A stretch of 41,451 nt of DNA from an uncultured Ruminococcus sp. (GTDB lineage: Bacteria; Bacillota; Clostridia; Oscillospirales; CAG-272), in the NCBI GenBank assembly GCA_902785485.1, contig CACZZA010000012.1, forward strand, positions 1 through 41,451, in the 5' to 3' direction. The stretch's first letter is position 1. The number at the start of each line of letters is the position of its first letter. The notes under the pieces are model-generated. The model was not told the origin of the DNA. It saw only the letters and a list, made by a program, of their open reading frames with translations, and searched no databases. A program made the translations under genes and the position numbers. Below, piece by piece: positions 8,901 through 14,717 of the stretch.

Positions 8901-11900
8901 CAAAGCGTCCGAGACAAGCTCCTCGTATGCTCTGTCGAATATCTCGGATTCGCTGACGCCCTTTTCGCCCGATTCCTTGATCTCGGCGCGGACCTTTTCT
9001 TTTTCCGCGGCAAGGATCTCCTCGACGGTCCCCTCTTCCGAAACAAAGTTTTCGATAAGATAGTCCGCCATCTGCTTCCACTTTGCAGGACTCCATTCGC
9101 GCGAAAAATGCGAAAGCTCGTGCGACAGGGTGAACAGCATGGCGCCCTGATATCCGTTTCCGGCGTTGATGTCGATCCAGATCTCATTTCCGTTTCTGAA
9201 AAAGCCGTTCGGCAACGTCTTATGTACTTTTCCGACGTCATCCGTATATACCCGTTCTCCGTTTCCTCCTAAAAGGTAGTGAGATTCGTATACTACGACC
9301 TTGAGAGACGAGACACCGTTTATGAACTCCGCCGCCGCGATGCCCGCCCTCTGCATATCGTTGAGCTTTTTCGATTTGGGATCGATCCCGTCCCGGTATG
9401 TGACTTTTTTGTCCGAGGGGTTGACTTTTCCGCCTTTTTTGGGTATACTGTTATCAGAAGGATTAGCAACGGAACTGGGTAACGGCAATTGTAGCCTATT
9501 AACCGACAGCCATTCGCTGATCCTTTTATCATCCGTATACCTGACGGTCACAGGTGTACCGTCTTTATAACGAAACAGGCTTTCAATGTGTCCTCTGCCT
9601 TGCGCGGAGGATACTTTTATAATATCGAGAGTCGTGCCTTTCTCGTTTGTGGGTGTAAGCAGTAATACCGCGGTTACGACCTTTCCGTTTTCGTCGTAAA
9701 GGTCTCCCATCACGATCCGCGCGTTTTCTTTTTGTTTGGAATCGATCACTATCACGGGGTTGTTCAACAGGTTTGGTAAGCCCTTTAACGCAAGTGCGTC
9801 AGAAGGCATTCCCAAAACAAACGAAAAGCCCGTCGTTTGCTTATCCCAGCTGTCAAGCTTTTTGGAGTATTTTTCCGCCTGCGTATTATTTATGTCCTTC
9901 CGCTGCGTCTCCTCGGAGTTTTTGTTTGTTTCGCCCTTTCCGCTCTTTTCCTGCGCGTCGTTCGTTCTTGCCTCGGCGTCGATGCGCCCGCGGTTGTATA
10001 TGATCTTTGCCGTCTGTTCGGACATAGTGTCATACTTCGAAAAATCCGTCCTGTATCCCACTACACCCGCCTCGTAGAGCCCCCTCGCGTCCACTACCCA
10101 TTTTTGAGCGTGCGCGGTCTGATCCGCCTCTGTGACCTTGTCGCCCGTCGGATCCGTATAGAGCGAAACTGTTTCTTTTACTGAAGCCGGGGTCATACCT
10201 ATCGTCTGCATTCCGGAATATACGACCGCCATACTCTCGCTCCCGAGCGAAACACTCGACAGCGGTACCGTCCGAGTCTCGCCGCCCGCCTCGACCTTGA
10301 CGGTCATCTTCCCGTTTTCGTTCGACACGACGTCGATAATACGCGCCTCGACAACGCCCCTGTTGGTCTTCAGGAGCGTTTTTCCGTTTGTAGAGTATTC
10401 TATCTCGTCACTGTCGGTCAAAACGGACGACGCCGTCCTCACGGCTTCGGAAACAGGCTCGACCGTATCGCTCTCCGTCACGGAGGGTTCTTCTCCGTTC
10501 TCCTCGGTCTGCCCGGAGGTCTCCTCCGCGGGCGCGGTTTTTTTCACCTCTCCGAACATACTGTCCGGATGAGCTTTTCCGTACTCGTCGAAGGACGCGT
10601 TTACCGTCTCCTTTACTTCATCGTTCGCTTCTTTCAGAAGCCCCGTGAACTCCTCGGAGCGGCCGCCGAGCCTGTCGGCGTATTGTTCAGCGATTCTGTC
10701 GAAGGAGGCGCCCTCCGTGACCGCGTTCGCGATCTCGCGCACCTCCGCGTTCCCGAACGTGCCGGCAAACGAAGAAGACTCGAGCGCCGCGTTGAGAGAG
10801 GACTCATACGCCGAAGTCAATACGTTGTTGTACGCGATATTCAGCCGCGCGACGTTCCCCTTGCTCGTCTTGTTGCCGAGTTCGCCCAGCGCCTTTGACA
10901 GCTCCGACATAGCCTCCAAAGAGACCTTCCCGGACAGAGCCCCGGGATTTTCGGAGATCGCCCCGGCGTATTCCTTCAGCGTGTCGACCTTGCCCTCGTC
11001 GAGCTTGCCCCCGGTAAGGTACGGATCCACGTTTGATTTGATCGTGTTGACGTAGTTCTTGGCGCCGCCTACCGACCCCATAAGACCGCCCGAAATAAGA
11101 CCGCCCGCCGCGTCGAGAGCGATATCCTTGACGACTCCTCCGAGCGCTTTGTCTCTGGCGTCGTTTACGCTCATTCCCGGATTTTCCGCAAGCAGCTTCC
11201 GGACGTTCGCATTGTATTCGCTGTCGCCCCCGTTGATCCATGCGTCCGCAAAGTTGTTTGCTATTGACGTGAACGCCTCTTCGCTTGCTTCTACGCCGCC
11301 CTGCTTCAGCGCGTCGATGAACACTTCTTTCACGGATTTGAGATCCTTCGCCTTCAGAAGTCTGTCGAGCGACATTTTTTCAAACAGCACCTCGTTGATC
11401 GACTCCGCAAGCGCCGTCTGCATGATCTGACCGTTCGAGAGTCCCCTCTCGTAGCCTTTTTTCACGCTCGTCTCAAACACCTGCGTCGCCATCAGCGGCA
11501 GTCCTAAGTGTCCCATCGGCAGGCGGATCACGTTGTCCGCGATAGACATTCCGTTGTTGTACATGAAGTTCAGAACGTCGTTGTCGATCCTGCTTGAAGT
11601 CTCCGAACGTATGTTGTCGGCAAGGTTTGTATACCTGTGAGCGTATGAGTAGGGGTTTACTTCGGTTCCGATAAACATAGACTCGATGTCTTCGGCAAGT
11701 CCCTCTGCGTTTGCAAACTTCAAAAACAGGGAGCCGAGATTGTACCCCGCCAGCTCCCAGCCGGAAGCGTCCTTCAACCTTTCCCGCTCTTTTTCCTGCT
11801 CTCTCAAACCGAGGATTGTCTCAAGCGACTTAAGATATTCCTCCGCCTTTTCCGTTCCTTCAGTGTGAAGAATATAATAATATACCGCCCTGTCCTCGTC

Positions 11901-13247
11901 GGTAAGGTTGTCGTAGTATCCCGTCACACCTCCGGCAATAGCGTTTTTTCTGCTTTCGGCTTTTTTATCTGAAAGTGTCAATCCCGCTTGATATTCACGC
12001 AAGGCGTCTGTTTTTTCTTGTTCCGTTGCCTCGAAAAACGCTCCGAGCGGATCTTCTCCCGTCCTTCTTCTTCCGCCTCCGGAGATCTCCCTCTGCGAAT
12101 ACTCCGCAAAGTCCGGCATAGCGGTATATTTCGCAATCGTCTGAAGATACTGCGCCTGCCGTTTGAGCAGTCGCAGGTCGCCGGCGCTCTCGTATCCTTC
12201 TATCTCACCGATTTTTTCCTCAAGATATTTGAGCGCGTCTCGGTTTTCTTCAGTGACAGGCGCCGTTCTGTTTTCTCCTTTAAGCCGTGCGTATTCAGCT
12301 TCGGAAAGACCCGAAGCGACCAAAGACGGAAAATATCCGGTGATATACACGTCGTTGACAGAAACGTCCATACCGCTGTTACGACGCGCCTTGAACTCGT
12401 CCCACGTCATTTTTTCTCCGGAATAGACCGCGTCACTCCCGGAGAATCCTTCATCCGGATTCAAATATCCGTATATTTCTTTCTGTACCTCCTGTCGTGC
12501 GGAGTTGTCCGGATCGTATTCTTTCGCTTTAAGTCCCCAATCGGGGATTCTGCCGTCTCCGACGCCGTTGGTCTTGAAATAGTCAAGGGCTTCTTTATAG
12601 AATCCGAGCTTTTGACTTTGCCGATCGTAATCAAAGTTTGCCGCGTTCCTGATCTGCTCGTCCAGCTCTCCCAGGTCGACCGTCTTTGCCCTCTCATAGT
12701 ACGCCGCGCTCTTTTCCGCGTCGGATATCGCCTTCTTGTACTCGTCCTCGGTCGCCCATTTTGACCAGTAGTCCCGGTCGTTCTCCGCGGTCTTGCGCAT
12801 AGACGAAAGACCGCTCGAGGTATCACGCAGATACGAGCGGACCTTTGTCACCGAATCCTTGTTAAGCATATCGCCGTAGGCGTCAAGAAAGTCCGTGATC
12901 CTTTTTCCCGCGCCCTCTGCGGCGGAGCTTTTCTCGCCGTAGCTTTTGAACCAGTCCTCGGTGTCCCCGCGGTACGTGTCGCGGTACGTTCCGTTCTCGT
13001 CGTAGAAACGGCTGTTGAAGTCATTATACAGCCCCGATACGGCGTCCTGATAGCTTTTGAAATCGTTTTCAAAGCCGGAAACGAGGCTGTCCTTGTGTCT
13101 ATCAAAATAACGCCTTCCGAGATTGCTCACCCTTGCTTTTTCAGCAGTGACCGCCTCGGCTTGTTTTTTCTTTTCTTCTTCCTCTCTCTTTTTTCTTCTC
13201 TCAAGATAGTCGGTAAGATAATCGTTCATTTTGGCCGATTCTGTCAT
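2982..13247 (-). CDS. giant polyvalent virion (ejection) protein with two MuF_C-like modules, two zincin motifs and an LPD38-like region
   Basis: A 3421-residue protein, the largest gene in the window. The start is the ATG at 13247 behind GGAGG, because an upstream in-frame codon lacks a ribosome site. Regions in order: charged helical N-terminus (1-500); a section with Gly/Ala-rich hydrophobic segments (about 540-800); a Ser/Glu-rich linker near 920; a MuF_C-like module (about 1141-1255); a metallopeptidase-like site HELSH (1376-1380); a second site HEIQH in IHEIQHAIQYIEGF (1719-1723, LPD23-like); a second MuF_C-like module (about 1900-2070); a long coiled coil (about 2110-2400); and an LPD38-like region (about 2520-3060). 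This matches the published concept of polyvalent proteins co-injected with phage DNA. Its place next to the ejection-protein gene supports a virion role. Individual domain names are by motif recall, not search. Confidence 0.85.
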   Translation of the reverse strand: MTESAKMNDYLTDYLERRKKREEEEKKKQAEAVTAEKARVSNLGRRYFDRHKDSLVSGFENDFKSYQDAVSGLYNDFNSRFYDENGTYRDTYRGDTEDWFKSYGEKSSAAEGAGKRITDFLDAYGDMLNKDSVTKVRSYLRDTSSGLSSMRKTAENDRDYWSKWATEDEYKKAISDAEKSAAYYERAKTVDLGELDEQIRNAANFDYDRQSQKLGFYKEALDYFKTNGVGDGRIPDWGLKAKEYDPDNSARQEVQKEIYGYLNPDEGFSGSDAVYSGEKMTWDEFKARRNSGMDVSVNDVYITGYFPSLVASGLSEAEYARLKGENRTAPVTEENRDALKYLEEKIGEIEGYESAGDLRLLKRQAQYLQTIAKYTAMPDFAEYSQREISGGGRRRTGEDPLGAFFEATEQEKTDALREYQAGLTLSDKKAESRKNAIAGGVTGYYDNLTDEDRAVYYYILHTEGTEKAEEYLKSLETILGLREQEKERERLKDASGWELAGYNLGSLFLKFANAEGLAEDIESMFIGTEVNPYSYAHRYTNLADNIRSETSSRIDNDVLNFMYNNGMSIADNVIRLPMGHLGLPLMATQVFETSVKKGYERGLSNGQIMQTALAESINEVLFEKMSLDRLLKAKDLKSVKEVFIDALKQGGVEASEEAFTSIANNFADAWINGGDSEYNANVRKLLAENPGMSVNDARDKALGGVVKDIALDAAGGLISGGLMGSVGGAKNYVNTIKSNVDPYLTGGKLDEGKVDTLKEYAGAISENPGALSGKVSLEAMSELSKALGELGNKTSKGNVARLNIAYNNVLTSAYESSLNAALESSSFAGTFGNAEVREIANAVTEGASFDRIAEQYADRLGGRSEEFTGLLKEANDEVKETVNASFDEYGKAHPDSMFGEVKKTAPAEETSGQTEENGEEPSVTESDTVEPVSEAVRTASSVLTDSDEIEYSTNGKTLLKTNRGVVEARIIDVVSNENGKMTVKVEAGGETRTVPLSSVSLGSESMAVVYSGMQTIGMTPASVKETVSLYTDPTGDKVTEADQTAHAQKWVVDARGLYEAGVVGYRTDFSKYDTMSEQTAKIIYNRGRIDAEARTNDAQEKSGKGETNKNSEETQRKDINNTQAEKYSKKLDSWDKQTTGFSFVLGMPSDALALKGLPNLLNNPVIVIDSKQKENARIVMGDLYDENGKVVTAVLLLTPTNEKGTTLDIIKVSSAQGRGHIESLFRYKDGTPVTVRYTDDKRISEWLSVNRLQLPLPSSVANPSDNSIPKKGGKVNPSDKKVTYRDGIDPKSKKLNDMQRAGIAAAEFINGVSSLKVVVYESHYLLGGNGERVYTDDVGKVHKTLPNGFFRNGNEIWIDINAGNGYQGAMLFTLSHELSHFSREWSPAKWKQMADYLIENFVSEEGTVEEILAAEKEKVRAEIKESGEKGVSESEIFDRAYEELVSDALETIMTKQAAYDQILAKIREINKSDPSFGQKLKQFFKNIIEKIRAFLKAYDGATPETYAGRAVANFPQEVYDKLVELYTDAFADAERNYRENGGKNESAGGRKNSYGGRLAKTANVGTLETAEALEKEGADPEEIRKRTGWFKGMDGKWRFEIDDSGMSIDFTGKNSRNPDVRRFAELDNKAILGTLTEEEQTEARVLAENLKGVKKTPSRLGDIVSGSELFEAYPQLEDVKVTIKELGDKELGHFDPKTNTIALDTDFIDAKQRNETLIHEIQHAIQYIEGFASGASVDYWSEQRREISDTISSARKNLDLWLKDIGYDDYVKKSMQEVVEKKKSLDQHWRDIAKFKANSKYAKEIAASESELEEYQRRYNEITNGMTAYEQYQNTAGEIEARDVQRRLDYDEDKRRATRPDVDRKDVVFAEENGVSYSISPNAKNEVHKAVTDISVRDEISLTDNTPSIISSQKGAKNLPMMMNASHVRQNILTADEARQLGIVVDKSQEDHWHGLGEDLFLKVIDGLDDVELAYRGTKTATDPSRRENYFLLISKITDASGNTINVPVYINEKGQYNRVFIDINKVATVFGRNNFNEYISNQLKKGELVRIKNRSKSASERTAPIAAGYNASASDNSIPNSDENVNTSGQKNSRRNPYDVFSSRALLANAPESSAKTDVEKKKLAEYKAKVAEVAETERQLDTVTAELAPLMFAKGKRDTARINELKEQKKKLLNALDIYNNQLTRLESGPALDSVYAREKAKLTAKQRAQLKDAVLAERERQNRYYRERVDEYRDARKKAVEGRKVTELRNRIIRIVNELDNMILHPTKTSHIPTALQGIVVEALELINTQLDVKAENSLKRAELRLSEETLDDDIARLRRSLERAEDLVKRRVDIRTAYAEIDRNGIRDELEYLIDWVNKKSQSVDKEGTEEGAKEKAERFRSVAGTASNLLSRLGEVEQKMRQVSIKELRQMVINLKSAYEDVKKDKDSNGVYDENVLNQIDAVKDIVDKTPLSEMTSAQLEEVHDMFAAIKTMVSRANRTFKAGKENTISGCSEQIIREIGEQGKDRSKMNSVHKLLRNFGYMNLKPETFFHIMGSDTLNEFFDELMKAEEKYAVNVNNGVEFKNKISEKYGYNSWDFEKQQRFRNSEGLNFDLTLGQIMSLYAYSKRAQADEHLSVGGFNPGKVIVKEKKGLVKYEINDTTTYRMTKEDVRNFTDTLTAEQKAFVDDMQRYLSEDMAKLGNEVFLEMYGYKMFKEKFYFPLKTSKYWHEFNPETDGGMKQITNGSFTKALKPDATSPIVLDDFLNVWGDHVEKMSTYNAFSRAVDDLTKVYNYSSVSTLGTTSVEAAMTKAHSEAATKYIEALLKDINGGGQTDQAALSGTVGRFKKAAVFANLSVIIQQPTSFPRAFVYIPARYFLTLPKMSSKTWNECKEYCPIAIMKEMGSMDIGTGRTARELLSEGKKSFWDKIEDATGKGAEIADRITWCYMWEAAKNMAAHELKASRNSEEVKKRASEIFTKAMRATQVYDSTLSRSGMMRSKNSLNQMASAFMSEPTTMLNMAVEAALQGKKGNMRFAGNTLRAILISTLLNDALKALVSALRDKDEDQSYFEKWLEHLTSDLLSDANPANYLPYVKDVWSIAQGYDVARTDMSVFEGIVDRILKATKSGKVEDYITMGAEITKLTGIPVNNFARDVSSIIRTVKQTIENNEKGYGTTSSGVKRALISGVNGALPIFFQIDEDDKSKQIYDALVNGDEEQLRRFREGYASDSTYSTAVRKALRDHDSRIYAAAMADIDKNVNERVRITREIESEKHFSLDDVIRAINTERTEVEKAIREGNADKLVDRGYDADWVSGKIAGYVPPETEDSPELISSYYKKDDLNNALEAGDYDTFKNVYMDLLDTAKKNGKTKKDFKTSVKSTVTSYWKPLYREAAGLDKDGKRVREQDSGRMREIRQLLYQTGLYDDVSKTCQGWLK
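6988..7016 (+). promoter_or_regulatory. antisense sigma70-like promoter at the end of MuF_C-like module 2
   Basis: On the strand opposite the giant gene, TTGACA (6988-6993) and TATACT (7011-7016) are separated by exactly 17 bases. Transcription would start near 7023 and run through the coding region of the second MuF_C-like module in antisense. On the coding strand the same bases encode the linker SDNSIP-x7-NVN. A near-identical arrangement occurs at 9421-9449. Confidence 0.55.
7008..7027 (+). repeat. linker repeat, copy 2 (with 9441-9460)
   Basis: GGGTATACTATTATCAGAAG here and GGGTATACTGTTATCAGAAG at 9441-9460 match at 19 of 20 positions, and weaker similarity extends about 35 bases to the left. 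Each copy lies just after a MuF_C-like module in the giant gene. Repeats at module borders could mark cassette exchange points. Confidence 0.75.
9421..9449 (+). promoter_or_regulatory. antisense sigma70-like promoter at the end of MuF_C-like module 1
   Basis: TTGACT (9421-9426), a 17-base spacer and TATACT (9444-9449) lie antisense to the giant gene at the end of its first MuF_C-like module (SDNSIP-x6-VN on the coding strand). The start would be near 9456, giving a transcript antisense to the module. It is the second occurrence of the arrangement at 6988-7016. Confidence 0.5.
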
Positions 13248-13261
13248 TATCTTTTCCTCCG

Positions 13262-14563
13262 TCAATACCAAAGGCCGTTGCCGATCTGCCCCTGAAGATA
13301 TATATCGTTTGCCTTTTTCTGCTGAGCCACTTTTTTGCTTTGCTGCTGTCCTTTTATTTTCGCTAAATATGCGACCACCTTGTTGTATGGGAATCTGTCT
13401 AAAAGCATATCAGTATACTTTTCCTTTTCCTCCTCTGTGAGATTGTAGTGACTCATCGTTTTTTCCAACGCGTTCACACCGTCTTCGACCGTTCCCGATA
13501 CTATCCAGTTTTCTTTTATTACTTTGTTTATTTCCTTATTTGGATTTAAGTCAACGTTATTGTTCTTCAGATACAGATCGACAAAATAGTCGCGTATATT
13601 CTTGTCTTTGGCGATCGTCCTTATTTCATCGCTCGTATACCCGGCGTCGCCGAGCATTCGAAGCACATCGATATACTCTCCGCCATTGAGTTTATCTTCA
13701 AATTCGGCAAGCTCTGTCGGATCGTCGAATATTCCTTTTCCGCTGTTCGACCCGCCCGAGGTTATACGCTCGTATTTTTGTTCTTCCGTTTCGTATACGT
13801 CCCCCGCCCCCGCGGTTCCTTTGTTCTTCTCCTCGAGTTTCTTCAGCGCGAGTTCATATTCCAAATTCGCCTGACGAGCGTCTTCCGCGAGCTTCGCCGC
13901 TGCCGCCGCCTTCGACTCCTCATACTGCCTCTTGTTTTCCGCAAACGCCCGGTCTGTGTTTTCCTGCTCCTGCGCCGCAAGCGCGAGCTGATAGAGCCGG
14001 TTCTGCTCGTCCGAATAACGACCGTACCCGCGCTCGTAGGCGTCGCCGTACGCCTGGCGCCGATACGAAATATCTTTATAGTAGTCGTCGACGGCGTCGC
14101 GGTGTCTCGCGTACTCCTGCTGATCTCTCGCGCTCAGCATCGCGTATTCGTCCTTCAGATCCTCGCCCTCTTTGCGGTAACGGTCGTACGCCGCCGCGTA
14201 CAGCTCCGGGATACGGTCGTTCAGCCTGTCAAGATACGCCTGATACGTCTGCTGTCCCGCCGTTTGCGCGTAGGAATTGCCGTATCCCCCGGTCAGCGCC
14301 GCCGCCTTGCCGATGGTATCCTCCATCGCCAGCTTTCCCTGGCGGGTGTAACTGTCCTTATACTGCTGATACAGCGCGTCCGCGTTGACGTCGTACGAAA
14401 ACTTTTCGCGGTTCTGTATCTTCTTCAGCGCCTCGTCGACCGCCGAAGCGTAGCTCCCCGAGTAGGCGGCGGGCTTGCTCGCCTCCGCCGCCTCCAGTGC
14501 CGCGCGGCGGCGCCGTGTTTCTTCGTCTTCTTCATAAGGTTTGTATGTGTAGTTAATTGCCAT
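13262..14563 (-). CDS. putative internal virion/ejection protein
   Basis: A 433-residue, highly charged, mostly helical protein immediately upstream of the giant gene (14 bases between stop and start). The N-terminal half is rich in Tyr, Ala, Arg and Gln, with the phrase GKLAMEDTIGKAAALTGGYG followed by NSYAQTAGQQ (about 75-105). I associate this phrase with a structural protein of gut podophages, probably ejected with the DNA. A coiled-coil stretch runs about 185-255. There is no enzymatic motif. RBS: AAGGAGAACAACA before the ATG, which lies inside the preceding 54-residue gene. Confidence 0.6.
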   Translation of the reverse strand: MAINYTYKPYEEDEETRRRRAALEAAEASKPAAYSGSYASAVDEALKKIQNREKFSYDVNADALYQQYKDSYTRQGKLAMEDTIGKAAALTGGYGNSYAQTAGQQTYQAYLDRLNDRIPELYAAAYDRYRKEGEDLKDEYAMLSARDQQEYARHRDAVDDYYKDISYRRQAYGDAYERGYGRYSDEQNRLYQLALAAQEQENTDRAFAENKRQYEESKAAAAAKLAEDARQANLEYELALKKLEEKNKGTAGAGDVYETEEQKYERITSGGSNSGKGIFDDPTELAEFEDKLNGGEYIDVLRMLGDAGYTSDEIRTIAKDKNIRDYFVDLYLKNNNVDLNPNKEINKVIKENWIVSGTVEDGVNALEKTMSHYNLTEEEKEKYTDMLLDRFPYNKVVAYLAKIKGQQQSKKVAQQKKANDIYLQGQIGNGLWY

Positions 14564-14717
14564 TGTTGTTCTCCTTACCGTCTTTATTTTCGGGAATCAC
14601 GCTGAACAGAAAGTTCAGTTCGTTGCAAAGGTAAATAAGATACGACTTGATCTCGCGCAGCTCCGCGCGAACGTCCGGGTCGTTGTCCATTTTCGGAGGT
14701 CTTATGCTCGCCGTCAT
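14553..14717 (-). CDS. small phage protein (54 aa)
   Basis: A short reading frame that fills the gap between the tail gene and the ejection-protein gene. The start ATG overlaps the tail-gene stop (ATGA), and the end overlaps the next gene by 11 bases, so it is embedded in the translation-coupled late operon. The sequence is acidic and helical (PDVRAELREIKSYLIYL, then a hydrophobic FLFSVI). I recognise no family. The tight overlaps on both sides are the main support. Confidence 0.65.
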   Translation of the reverse strand: MTASIRPPKMDNDPDVRAELREIKSYLIYLCNELNFLFSVIPENKDGKENNNGN

